The notes under the pieces are model-generated. The model was not told the origin of the DNA. It ran no database searches and saw only the letters and a list, made by a program, of their open reading frames with translations. A stretch of 64,000 nucleotides of DNA from Mikania micrantha. Lineage: Eukaryota; Streptophyta; Magnoliopsida; Asterales; Asteraceae. The position numbers and the translations under genes are program-made. Location of the stretch: the NCBI GenBank assembly GCA_009363875.1, contig CM018680.1, positions 57,047,088-57,111,087 of the forward strand. Reading direction: 5' to 3'. How positions within the stretch are numbered: position 1 is the stretch's first letter; each line of letters begins with the position of its first letter. Of this stretch, positions 45,465-56,385 are shown piece after piece.

Positions 45465-46167
45465 AGGCTTTAATTTATTACTTAAAAATATAAAAATAAA
45501 TATATTTTGTACTTAATTTATCATTTTTTACTGCATTTTATATATTTATGATGTTGTAATTTTTTTATATTGTATTGTATTTTTAAATAAATTACAAAAA
45601 AACACGGTACAAAAAACGTAGTTTCAACAAAAAAAATACAAATTAATACAAAAGATAGTTATTTATTATTTAAAAAAATCTTTGAAACAAATAAAAAAAG
45701 TATAATATACTTACTCTTACATTGCATTGTTGGTGAAGCTTCTCACATGCTAATGCTCTTGACTTAAAAAAAAAACTAATTTATTATTTGCATAAAAAAT
45801 CTAAAACTAATTTATTTTATGCATTGTTGGACTGGCCCTCATACGAAGTCCATTACAGCTCAATGCTAAGGTGGTTCTATTACATTTGTTACTATATGCC
45901 TACATCTTTAATCTTATCAGTTAGTTTAGTTACATTTGTTGATTGCCTAATTGGTTTAATTTGATCACTAAGTTTACTTACACTTACATTTGTTAATTTT
46001 GTTTTGGTTAATCGGTTTATTTGGATATCAGAAAGCTTGAATCGACCATGTATATGCTCTTATAAATGAGTGTTTATCCTCTTTAACATGTTTATAGTGT
46101 ATTAAAGTTGGTTTGTGTTTCTCAAACTTCCTCTAACAATAACCAACTAAAAGTTAGATAATATATA
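45465..46167. other. A/T-rich intergenic stretch, no gene seen
   Basis: Target region of the Athila insertion; no supported ORF or element end. The 5 bp before the Athila LTR are ATATA. Confidence 0.45.
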
Positions 46168-47871
46168 TGATGTGTTGCAAAACACTTCTGCTTTTCTATT
46201 TGTTTTTAATTGATTTTTGTATAGTTTTATTCAGTTTTAGAGTCGATTGATGCTGGTTCTTCACATTTCTACAAATTGTTTCTTGCAGGTAATAAACATG
46301 CAACTTTGGCACAAAATATAAAGAAAACGAGCTCCCGGACGGACGAGAACGAACTGAAAATCAAAGGGAGAAGAATTCTGGAAAAATACCTCCGTCGCGT
46401 CACGCGACAGCCATAGAAAACCCTGTCGCGTAGCGCGACAGGTGGAAAAAGACTGTTTTGCCCTTTTAATGATTGCAGGTTTGACCTGACTAATTTGTCG
46501 GGTAGTGGAGCTTGTTGCGTAGCACGAAGGGTTTAGAGTAACCTGTCGCGTAGCGCGACAGGGTTAAAAATTCAGAATTTTGAGTTTTATGATTGGAAAA
46601 CGGCTGGAGGCGGAGGAATTCGATTTTGGACGACCAAAGACGACCTGAGAGGCAACTTGAAGCACGGATACAAGATTGGATTCGATTTGGATCATCGGGA
46701 AGCCCTAGACGAGTGATCCGAAGGGTGTAACGTGATCGGTTCTTCTTCCCTTCTTGTTATTCTCTTTTGACTGATGTTTGATATTGGTTTTTACACTATT
46801 TTTTCCTGTTTATTCATGATGATTTGTGGCTAAACCTTTTAGACCACCTAGGGTTTTATAATATGCATGTTTAATGGTTGTGAGGATTGATTGTGGAACA
46901 AGTTTGGATCTTTTAATGGTATAACGATTTGGTTTTGATTCTTGGATGTGTATAAATGTTTATGTTGTTTGTGATTCGGGTTATCGATTCCTCATGTGCT
47001 TTGGCGAATGTCTTTCGTGTAATAGGTGCGTGCTAGGTCAATTACTTGGTGTTTTTGATTTGTGGATGGATTACTAGACGTAGTGATTCATAGGAATGAT
47101 GATTAGGTCACAAATGAACTAAATGTTTAACCAAATTCAATAGCCGTGAGGTGAGGGTTTGTTAGTATATCTTGAATGTTTAATAACTAGTTAAGGTCTT
47201 TGTGAGAAGACTAAGATTAGGATAATTAGACATAATCTTGTATGCTAAATCTAAGATGAATTTCTTTATTATCCCTTGCATTTGATGTAATGAAACTATC
47301 ATTTCCGTGAGGTAGATGGTTTTTAGGACATACCATTAATGGGTTGGTTAACTTGTGAGAGTAATTAACATAAATCGGTGTTTAAGATACTTATAGGCAT
47401 TTTAGTTGAAATCTTTAAAAAGGGTTAAATAATCTCTAATCTGTTAATGAGTTAATAGTCAAAGATCCCGATTCCAAACCAAGTTCCATAATCAATCTAA
47501 ACACATTTAACATGTATAAAGTAAACCCTAGGTAGTCTCATCATCATTAGTGAGTTTTAGTTGCGTTTTCCCATTCAAGTCTTAATTCGGTTTTCAGAAT
47601 TTTATAATTTTCCGTTTGATTTGTTATTTACAAAACCCCCTTTAAAACAACTAATTTAATTTAAGTCTTTTGTATAGATAAGTCATTGAGTTTGTTTTTA
47701 CACTTTCTATAGGAGTCTGTGGGTTCGATATCCGGACTTGCTTTTATGTACTACTTCTCGATAGGTTCACTTGCCTGTTAGTAGTTTAGTTTAGAGAGTC
47801 TAGAGTATTACTTAGTGTCTAGGTTAGTATTGATTTTTATTAGTTTTACTTAAATTACTTTGCACACATCA
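46168..47871 (+). repeat. 5' LTR of Athila element A (1704 bp)
   Basis: Begins TGATGTGTTGCAAAACAC and ends TTTGCACACATCA, with the terminal 8 bp in perfect inverted repeat. GC-rich palindromes at 46393-46562 lie 225-395 bp from the start. Confidence 0.9.
46390..46565. repeat. GC-rich palindrome cluster in Athila 5' LTR
   Basis: GTCGCGT-C-ACGCGAC at 46394, then two copies of a palindrome with 9-bp arms CCTGTCGCG around a TAG loop (about 46421 and 46541), and a decayed copy TTGTTGCGTAGCACGA at about 46512. The 3' LTR has the same set (55860-56035), with the third copy still TTGTCGCGTAGCGCGA. Confidence 0.85.
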
Positions 47872-47877
47872 AGTTTT

Positions 47878-47895
47878 TGGCGCCGTTGCTGGGGA
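47878..47895 (+). other. Primer binding site of Athila A (Asp tRNA type)
   Basis: TGGCGCCGTTGCTGGGGA, 6 bp after the LTR end, is the usual Athila primer site. Confidence 0.85.
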
Positions 47896-48028
47896 TTTCT
47901 TAGTCGATTGTGCAGTTTAGTCTTGTGTCTTATCTGTGCATAATTGTTTTTAGTTTTGGTTTTATTTTATTTTTGTTTTTAATTCTTTTTGATTTATTTT
48001 TTTTATTTGTTTGCAGGTTTGATAGTGT

Positions 48029-49479
48029 ATGCCACACTTACGCTCACACGGACCGCCACCAGAGCTTTCTTTGCCATCAAGGAGTGATTCGCGGGACTTC
48101 TCTGAGGGTTCTACGAGCGAGGTAAGTGTTTCTACTCCAGTTTCTGCTGATTCTTCTGAGCACACACCACCATCTTCTTCTAGTTCTTCCACCCATTCTA
48201 GTCCACGTTTGCACTTTATTCCACCCATGGCTGAGCATTGCACGATTCACCAGCAGGCCACTGCAGGTTTCACGGGACTTAATAATCCCATCACTGTGCC
48301 GAATATCACGAATGAAAATTCGTGGCAGATTCCTTCGTATATCATGACAGCCATTAATAACATTCAGTTTAATGGTCGGGATGATGAGGATGCTCCAGCA
48401 CACATATGGGATTCAAATCCTATTTCTAGTATGATGAAAATTCGGGATGATGAAAATTCGTGGCAGATTCCTTCGTATATCATGAGTGTACTGATATGTT
48501 TGAGAGTTTTGCTCAGGCTGAGTATGAGCAGAGGTCTGCTAATAGGAATTCAAATCCTATTTCTAGTTCCTCCTCTTCCACGAGAGGAGTTCACCACGTT
48601 AATGTGGATACTAGAGTGGCAGCTGCTCTCGAGGCTTTGTCGAGGGATGTGAAGGAGTTGAAGATGAAGGTGGATAGGTGTGAGATTTGTAGGGGTGGCC
48701 ATGCCACATCTGAGTGTTTGGTGGTCAACCAGGAGCAGGTTGACTATCTGGGGGGTCAAGGTAGGGGTAACACGAACCCTTTCAATAATTCCTACAATCA
48801 GAATTGGAGGAACCACCCGAATTTCAATTGGCGCTCTTCCGGTCATTCCCCTGGTTTCCAATCTGGGTCATCTCATAATCAGGGGCAGGGTCATTCTTCG
48901 GTTAGTCATCCGATTCATACACCGGGGGCGGGTAGTAGTAGTAGTGGTGGTAGTTCTGGGGGTAGCATGAGTAAGATTGAGGAGTTACTGACCCAGTTGG
49001 TTGCTAAGGATGCTAATACTCAGAAAACCCTTGCTGAGCATGACATCCTTTTGAAAAACCAACAATCTGCTTTCCTTGATCTTCAAAGATCTGTTGGTGA
49101 TATTGCTAAGCGTTTGGATGAGAGGCCCCAAGGCCAGTTTTCGGGCAGCACTCAGCCTAATCCGAACGCTCCTGTGAAAGCAGTGACTACTAGGAGTGGT
49201 CGAGGGGGTGTGAGTGTAGTGCCACCGGTTGAGGTAGATGATGAGGAACCGGTGGACGAGGAGATTGAGATGGAGACTCCTGGGGGGGTGCACATGAGGC
49301 CAGTCCCAGCAAGTACAGTACCGACCAGTGAGTTTCCTGTAGTGACCCCGGTTGAGAAGAAACCGGTTGAAGTTAGGCCGAGTCCTAAGATTGATCATTC
49401 ACGACTTCCTTACCCTGCTCGCTCAGCTCACCAAAAGCATGCTAAGGAGTATGGTCATTTTCTTGACATGTTCAAATAG
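48029..49479 (+). pseudogene. gag: Athila Gag, deleted and frameshifted
   Basis: The ATG at 48029 (MPHLRSHGPPPELSLP) leads to the conserved ITVPNITNENSWQIPSYIM and NGRDDEDAPAHI. The next 30 codons contain a local duplication of ENSWQIPSYIM (48314 and 48451), and the main capsid region is missing. Another frame from about 48470 resumes with the Gag C-terminal part, including a zinc-binding CEICRGGHATSEC, an Asn/Gly-rich linker (NPFNNSYNQNWRN), coiled-coil segments, and PARSAHQKHAKEYGHFLDMF. A TAG at 49477 replaces what is normally a codon in the continuous gag-pol frame. No functional capsid can be made. Confidence 0.8.
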
Positions 49480-50609
49480 TTAAAGATCAATCTTCCATTT
49501 ATTGAGGCTCTTCAGCATATGCCCAAGTATGCCAAATTCCTTAAGGATTTGTTGAAGAGCAAGGATAGGCTAGGGGAACTTTCCAATGTTCCATTGAGTG
49601 GGGGTGTTCTGCGGTGATTCTGAACAAGCTACCGGAGAAATTGGCAAATCCTGGGATCTTTACAATCCCATGTTTGTTTGGTAGTGACACTCAGAGGCAC
49701 GCGTTGGCAGATTTAGGTGCTAGCATCAATTTGATGCCTTATTCTTTATACGAGAAGCTAGCACTTGGTGAACTTATGCCTACGCGCATGACATTGTCCC
49801 TTGCTGACCGAACGGTCAAGTGTCCACGGAGTATTGTTGAGAACTTATTGGTGAAGGTGGACAAATTTGTGTTCCCCGTGGACTTTGTGATTCGTGACAT
49901 GGAGGCCGATGAGAGTGTGCCTGTCATTCTAGGCCATCCATTCTTGAGGACCGCCAAGGCCATCATTGATGTGTTTGATGGGAAGCTCACTCTTAGAGTG
50001 GGTGATGAGACTGTCACATTTGAGGTTGTGAAGTCTATGAGGCATCCCGGTGATCATGATGACTTTAGTGGCCCATGTCATTCTGTTTACTTCATAAAAT
50101 CTTTCATGTCACACGTATATAGGTGTCTTGAGTACGTGTGTGGTGCTGATTTGGTAGTCGAGAGAAGTGAGGAGGAGTGTGAGATCGTTGATGAGGGTGT
50201 TGGTGTCATTTCTGAGGTGTTAGAGATTGATGAGTTGAGGGAGGAGAGTAAGAAGCCCTCTGTTGAGTCACCACCCGCCCTAGAGCTTAAGGTTTTACCT
50301 TCCCACTTAGAGTATGCATTTCTAGGAGAGGATTCCACTTTACCTATTGTCATTTCATCTAGGTTAAGTGAGGAGGTGAAGAAGAGATTGCTAGATGTGT
50401 TGAGGTTGTATAAGGGGGCTATCGCTTGGAGACTCTCTGATATCCAAGGCATTAGTCCTGCTTATTGCACACATAGGATACTCATGGAGGATGAGTATAA
50501 GCCGGTAGTCCAACCTCAGAGGCGTTTAAATCCTAATATGCAAGAGGTTGTGAAGAAAGAGGTGTTGAAGTTAATGGATGCCGGAACTTCTACCAATTTC
50601 ACCACCTAA
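49480..50609 (+). pseudogene. pol: Athila protease and start of RT, truncated
   Basis: After the gag stop the frame continues (INLPFIEALQHMPKYAKF), shifts by one base near 49608, and reads ILNKLPEKLANPGIFTIPCL and the aspartic protease motif DLGASINLMPYSLYEKL (about 49711-49760), then VILGHPFLRTAKAIIDV, the protease core. A 120-residue linker leads to the RT entry region (HRILMEDEYKPVVQPQRRLN, EVLKLMDAG), where homology stops at about 50585. A stop follows at 50607. RT catalytic motifs, RNase H and integrase are absent: the sequence passes straight into the pre-env region, so a deletion of the central pol took place. Confidence 0.85.
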
Positions 50610-51246
50610 ACTCATAAACCATCAACCCCAACTTCGATTTCACCCATCTCTTCCACCATTTCAACCCCATTTCACCATTCCACCATCTCCATCCACCATT
50701 GACGGGTCTAAGCAAGAACATGAAGGATTTGCTTCAAAGCTTCAATCTTTCTTCTTAATCTCGTTGTATAAGTCGATTCTAAGGTAAGGTGACTAACTAA
50801 TTCCAATTTTCCTTGCATTTTGATAAATTTTTGTTAATTTTAGTTTTAGCTTAGGATTAGATTTTTAGTTATGAATGTTTTGTGTTGATTTTAGTTTAGT
50901 CTTAGTTTGGTTAGTCTTGTTGAATGCTTCTAGGTTTCCCATTGTAGTTGAATTTGTTTTTGGATGTCAAAGAACCATAGATTGTAATTTGGGGTAAAGG
51001 CTTAAAATTTGAAAATGGTTCTTTTGGTCTTGACATGTTAAACAAGCTGATTTTGGAAATGAAATTTGAGAAGATAATGTCCATTTAAAATGAAAAAATC
51101 AGTTTGTGGGATGGTTTGTTTATGGGGTTGCCCTTGAAAACTAAATGGTATTATTGTGTAACCGCGAATGAAATGCTATACGGTTACAAATTATTGGTTT
51201 CCTTACTAACTTGGCAGCTTGTGTTTGATTTTGATGTTGTTTCAGG
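50610..51246 (+). other. Region before the env-like ORF, with possible intron
   Basis: C/T-rich leader-like sequence (CATCTCTTCCACCATTTC) runs to a good splice donor AAG|GTAAGGTG at 50784. A T-rich stretch ends in TTGTTTCAG at 51245, directly before an ATG at 51247. Removal of this roughly 460-bp segment would give a spliced mRNA for the env-like protein. The reading is by eye. Confidence 0.45.
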
Positions 51247-52589
51247 ATGTCAGGAGCAAGCTCATCAGGTGCAGGGGGAAAAGAAGAAGGGGGCCAGTTC
51301 CAAGACCCCAGGGAGAACCCAGTTCCCCAGTCCAACCACAAAGGGATGAAAGGACGATCCGATATCTTGAAGCTGAGCGGATACCAGTCATCAAAACCAG
51401 AAGATTGAAAGACCACACCCTCCTAATGTTTGAAATGGGCACTTTTGAGAGTGACAGGCTTGATAGGTTTGTATCTTTAGAACTCTTGCACCATAGAAAT
51501 ATAAATTGGGAGTTAGTTGACCAGTTAGGCCAGAGAGATAGGTTGGAAAGGCTTTTAGGACCCAGGTGGAGGCGGGTGTTGGCGTGTGATTGGCCTCAAT
51601 ATAAGGAATTGACCATAGAGTTTCACTCAACCTTTATGTATGATGATTCGGAGTTTGAGTCCTTGGATGCTATTTCCTTTTTGTTGGGGAGGCGTGTTTA
51701 TGAGATGTCCATTCCACAGTTTGCTGTTGTATGTGGTTTTTATACTGAGGCTGAGGTCCTATCCCCGGATTTTGTGCAGGCTTTGAGGGGAGCCACCAAG
51801 AAGGACAGAAATTTCTGTCTTTCTGAGGTGGATTTGAGTGAGTTCTGGGCCATGATTGCTGATGCCCCGTTTTCCACCAGTATGCTTGAATCGAACATCC
51901 GAGATCCCTTGTTGAGATATATTCATAGGGTTTTAGCATGTACTATCGTGGGTAGGAGTTCAGGGGAGGAAAAGGTCAACTGGATTGACCTTTTCTGCCT
52001 GTATTGTATGGTGACTGGAAGGGAGGCGAATGTGGCATGTGTGTTGGCCACTTCTCTAGCCAGAGCTAGGAGGGGTGGAGGACGAGCTAGATTGGATATG
52101 GGCCCATATATATACCAGATGGTGGAATATTTGGGAGTTTTTGACAGATATCGTCCTGACTTAATGATCTTAGGACCGTTGACCACACCGATAGACCTGA
52201 GGGATTTGCAGAGAGCTAGGATTGTTGAGAGAGATGACCCACCGAGGTGGGCTGGATTTATGGTTGGGCCTCAGGTGATGCATCCACAGGGGACACCTGC
52301 AGCAGAGGTAGTGATGGGCTCTATCCCAACTCACAGGCAGAGGCCTGTTTTTAGGAGAGATTTTCCCCCGAGGCAGTACCCACTTAGGGAACCCATCCCT
52401 GACCCACTTACATTAGAGTCTCTATGTCACAGGATGGATGGGTACCATGATCAGTACCGAGATTGGAGGGATCATGATCAGAGGAGACAAGAGGATACTA
52501 TGAGATATCTGATGACTTCACTTAACATCAACATACCAGAATTTTACAGGGCTCCTGAAGAGCATGATGGGGGAGACGATGACGAGTAG
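51219..52589 (+). CDS. Athila env-like ORF (ATHILA ORF-1 family)
   Basis: The open frame has 456 codons. The N-terminal 40 residues look out of frame: the ATG at 51247 (MSGASSSGAGG), right after a splice acceptor, is in the +1 frame and the switch would lie near 51330. From about residue 45 (ERTIRYLEAERIPVIKTRRL) the protein matches the plant Athila ORF-1 family: ELTIEFHSTFMYDDSEFE, ISFLLGRRVYEMSIPQFAVV, REANVACVLATSLARARRGG and the end EEHDGGDDDE. No signal peptide and no C-terminal membrane segment is visible, unlike classic env-like Athila proteins. Its position between pol and PPT is where env sits in retroviruses; function is unproved. Confidence 0.75.
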   Translation: MCLILMLFQDVRSKLIRCRGKRRRGPVPRPQGEPSSPVQPQRDERTIRYLEAERIPVIKTRRLKDHTLLMFEMGTFESDRLDRFVSLELLHHRNINWELVDQLGQRDRLERLLGPRWRRVLACDWPQYKELTIEFHSTFMYDDSEFESLDAISFLLGRRVYEMSIPQFAVVCGFYTEAEVLSPDFVQALRGATKKDRNFCLSEVDLSEFWAMIADAPFSTSMLESNIRDPLLRYIHRVLACTIVGRSSGEEKVNWIDLFCLYCMVTGREANVACVLATSLARARRGGGRARLDMGPYIYQMVEYLGVFDRYRPDLMILGPLTTPIDLRDLQRARIVERDDPPRWAGFMVGPQVMHPQGTPAAEVVMGSIPTHRQRPVFRRDFPPRQYPLREPIPDPLTLESLCHRMDGYHDQYRDWRDHDQRRQEDTMRYLMTSLNINIPEFYRAPEEHDGGDDDE

Positions 52590-53698
52590 GTGTGGGGAGG
52601 TTTGAGCATGATGGTTTCTTGCAGCTTGTGTATGATTATTGAACATTTGTACCTTTTGACATTTGTGGTTGGGTTGGATATGGGTTGGTGGATTTTGAAC
52701 TTATTTTGGTTGTGGTTGATTACTGTTTTTGGAACTCATGGTTATTTATCTTGATCTTTGTGGTGCTTGTTTTATATGGTTGTTTATGGCTTGTGGAGCA
52801 TTTTGTAGAGTGAAGAGCTTTTGTGGAAAGACTGGCACATGACAGTCTTCTTCTTAACCAGCTAAGTCATTTTCCTTTTTAACTTTCTTTCTTTTCTTAG
52901 TTTTATTTTGGGTTTTCTTTTTCTCTACATTGGGGACAATGTATAGTTTAAGTGTGGGGATGGGAAACTTAGTTTAGTTAATTTTGTTTTTAGTTTAATT
53001 TTTAATTTTGCTTTATTAGTAGTTTTTGAGTCAAAATTTTTGCTTTACATCTCTAGCTTAGTTCTTTTTGGTCCTTGTTTAGAGTTGGTTGCAAAAAGCA
53101 TGATGGGAAATGATAGAAAAGTTGGATTTTATGGTTTGATGCATGGTTAGCTAGTTGGTCTGGTTTTATGCTTTGGTCATGGGATGTGTAGGTAGGCTCA
53201 ACTGATTAATTTTTTCCTTAGGATTGGTTTAAATTTTACTTAAATGCATGAATTTCATGAGAAACATCTTAGGAGTTTGGAATTGATGAAACTGTTTTCT
53301 AGCTAGAAAGAAATTTTTGCATAATAATGGATTAGAGTTTTGAAAATCTGAATTGTTGATTGGCACATAAGTACTCTTTTTATGAGAATAAATCCGAGTC
53401 TTATGGCGCCTCCATTTCACCAAATAAGCTGAGTAAAAAAAAATTAAAGAAAAGAAGTTGGACAAGAAACTTATGTGTCACATGCCGGGTTGCAGCCTGG
53501 TTGAAACACCACTAAGCTAAGTTCAATAAAAAATTTGAATAAAAGAAAAATGCTCACGCTTTCATCTGCTTCCATTATAAAAATCTGATTTGAGAAATTT
53601 CTTGTTTGTTTATATGCAAGGATGACTTGAAAGCTAGAATCCAGGATTGATTTGGTCTTAATTTCCTAAGTGTGGCTCTAATGAAATGAAATGCAGAA
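52590..53698 (+). other. Athila A 3' non-coding region
   Basis: Contains TTGGGGACAATG and AAGTGTGGGGATGGG at 52930-52966, an internal polypurine tract found after the env-like ORF in this lineage. The rest shows no gene. The solo LTR enters at 53699. Confidence 0.55.
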
Positions 53699-55431
53699 TG
53701 ATGTGTTGTAAAACACATCTGTTTTTCTATTTGTTTTTGTTAAGTTTCAGTACTGTTTTATTCAGTTTTAGAGTTGATTTAAGCTGGTGCTTCACATTTC
53801 TGTAATTTGATGCTTGCAGGTAATAAACACGTATATTCGGTGATAAAGTACAAAGAAACGAGCTCACGGTTGGGTAAGGACGGACCCGGAAACAAGAAAA
53901 GAAGAAAACTGAATTCTGGATTCCCTCGCGCTACGCGACAACCACAGCAAACCCTGTCGCGCTACGCCAGAGGTGGAAAAGACCAAAATACCCTCTTAAA
54001 TCTCTCGTGCTACGCGACAGATTAGGAGGTATCTGTCGCGCTACGCCACAGACTTAAAATCGCAGAAAATCAGTTTTAAGCCAAAAAGTTGAAAACCCTA
54101 AGGGGGAATACGTTTTTGAACGGCTGGAGGCGACTAGGAGGACGAAGAAAAGCTATTCTAGGGTGATTCAAAGGTTGGGAAAGCATTGGATTGAAGATTG
54201 AAGGCCTAGGATCAAGGAATTCGGGTGTTCTTCATTCGGTTTTCTTTGTTTCTTTGTTTTCTTTGATTTCTATGTTTTTCATTCACTTTAAGCAGATTAT
54301 GGATTGTATTCGTATGATGTTTCTTGGCTAATCTTTTAGAACTACCTAGGTTTTGATGATGGCACATGTTTAACATTGGTTTTTATTGGTTTTGGATTAT
54401 GTTTATGTGATGAACTCATGATGTAACAAACTTGGATTGGATTATTGGATGTTTATGTGTGTCTATGATTGTTTATGGATTGATGATTTACTCCTTGTGT
54501 GCCTTGGTGAATGTCTTTCATGTAATAGGTGCATGCTAGGTCAATTACTGTGTGTTTTTGATTATTGGATGGTTTACTACGTACGAGTTTACTATAGGAG
54601 TTATTATCTTGATATGGATATATTAGATGTGCAACCAATCTTGATAGCCGTGAGGTGAGAGATTGTCGGTTTGTCTAGGGTGTTAGATTTGCTAGTTTTG
54701 AAGCTTTGTGAGAAGATCTTTCTAGTTCATCTTATATCTTTGTTTACCGAATCCAATAGGAAAACCCAAGTCATCCCTAGCATTTAAGAAAACTGTGACT
54801 TTCGCGCTGTGAGGTAGATTGTTCAACAGTTACTTCTTAGGTGTTTTGAGATTATCGTGCCGTGAGGTAGATTGTCTAGCGGATACATTTTGAGTATAAT
54901 TGGATGACCTGTGAGGGAAATCCATTTAACCGGTGGTTTAACGGCTTCTAGGACTCTTAGTTGACAATCCTTGAGAAGGGTCGAGGGTGCTCTAGGTTTC
55001 CTTTGAGTTTAGTATTTTAAGATCCCGGTATCACATTGTTTCCATTACCGATAGATTCTTTGTTGAACATGTGTAGGATTCATGCCTAGGTAGTGTTTTG
55101 TCTTCGTCTGATCTTCGTTTCTATCTTCGTTCATTTTGGTGTCTTCTCTTTAGCTTTCTTTTAGTTATTCTTAGTTTTGTTAGCAAAACCCCCCTCCTTA
55201 TTATTATTATTTTATTTAAGTACAAATTTTGTATAGATAAGTCATAGAGTCTAGTTAGTACAGTCTGTAGAAGTCTGTGGGTTCGATATCCGGACTTGCT
55301 TTGCTCTGCTACATACGATAGGTACACTTGCCTGTCGGTAGCTTAGGTTTTAGAGAGTCTAGATTTATTACTTTGTGTCTATTTTAGAGTCGGTTTTTAG
55401 TTAGTTTATTAGCTAAGCTCCGTCGACATCA
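53699..55431 (+). mobile_element. Nested Athila-type solo LTR B (1733 bp, TSD CAGAA)
   Basis: Begins TGATGTGTTGTAAAACAC and ends GTCGACATCA, between perfect CAGAA duplications (53694-53698, 55432-55436). It aligns with the 5' LTR of Athila A but is clearly divergent, so it belongs to a sister subfamily. Its palindromes at 53927-54055 use a CTA loop (TCGCG-CTA-CGCGA). The flanks rejoin the element's 3' spacer. Confidence 0.9.
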
Positions 55432-55635
55432 CAGAACATTAACATAATGGACCATGACTAAGGGACTGAGAAAATTAGTATGGGTTTAGTTTGATAAGGA
55501 TACGTGCAATCTTTTCCAAAGCATTTAATTTTGAACTAAGGAGTTTAACTGTGTAGAAACCATTTTACCTAGCTATGATCCTAGATTTTTGCATAAGACT
55601 TTTCCAGGGACGAAAAAGAGATAAGTGTGGGGATG
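55432..55635 (+). other. Athila A 3' spacer remainder and polypurine tract
   Basis: Continues the host element after the solo LTR, ending in GACGAAAAAGAGATAAGTG and TGGGGATG, the polypurine tract directly before the 3' LTR. Confidence 0.75.
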
Positions 55636-56385
55636 TGATGTGTTGCAAAACACATATGCTTTTCTATTTGTTTTTAATTGATTTTTGTATAGTTTTATTC
55701 AGTTTTAGAGTCGATTGATGCTGGTTCTTCACATTTCTACAAATTGTTTCTTGCAGGTAATAAACATGCTATTTTGGCACAAAAGATAAAGAAAACGAGC
55801 TCCCGGACGGACGAGAACGAACTGAAAATCAAAGGGAGAAGAATTCTGGAAAAATACATCCGTCGCGTCACGCGACAGCCATAGAAAACCCTGTCGCGTA
55901 GCGCGACAGGTGGAAAAAGACTGTTTTGCCCTTTTAATGATTGCGGGTTTGACCCGACTAATTTGTCGGGTAGTGGAGCTTGTCGCGTAGCGCGAAGGGT
56001 TTAGAGTAACCTGTCGCGTAGCGCGACAGGGTTAAAAATTCAGAATTTTGAGTTTTATGATTGGAAAACGGATGGAGGCGGAGGAATTCGATTTTGGACG
56101 ACCAAAGACGACCTGAGAGGCGACTTGAAGCAAGGATACAAGATTGGATTCGATTTGGATCATCGGGAAGCCCTAGACGAGTGATCCGAAGGGTGTAACG
56201 TGATCGGTTCTTCTTCCCTTCTTGTTATTCTCTTTTGACTGATGTTTGATATTGGTTTTTACACTATTTTTTCCTTTTATTCATGATGATTTGTGGCTAA
56301 ACCTTTTAGACCACCTAGGGTTTTATAATATGCATGTTTAATGGTTGTGAGGATTGATTGTGGAACAAGTTTGGATCTTTTAATG
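55636..56385 (+). repeat. 3' LTR of Athila A, interrupted by a chromovirus
   Basis: Matches the 5' LTR from TGATGTGTTGCAAAACAC to GGATCTTTTAATG. At that point the 5' LTR continues GTATAACG, while here TGTAACATC of the chromovirus LTR begins. The remaining 3' LTR must lie beyond the window. Confidence 0.9.

Larger units (their letters stand above)
46168..56385 (+). mobile_element. Athila-type Ty3/gypsy element A (defective, with nested insertions)
   Basis: Order: 5' LTR (46168-47871), Asp-tRNA type PBS, broken gag, protease and the beginning of RT, an env-like ORF, 3' spacer, PPT, and 3' LTR (55636 onwards). A solo LTR (53699-55431) sits in the spacer, and a chromovirus (from 56386) cuts the 3' LTR after TTTTAATG. 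The two LTRs show only about 15 differences by eye over 750 bp, so the insertion is recent. Yet RT, RNase H and integrase are absent. Confidence 0.9.
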
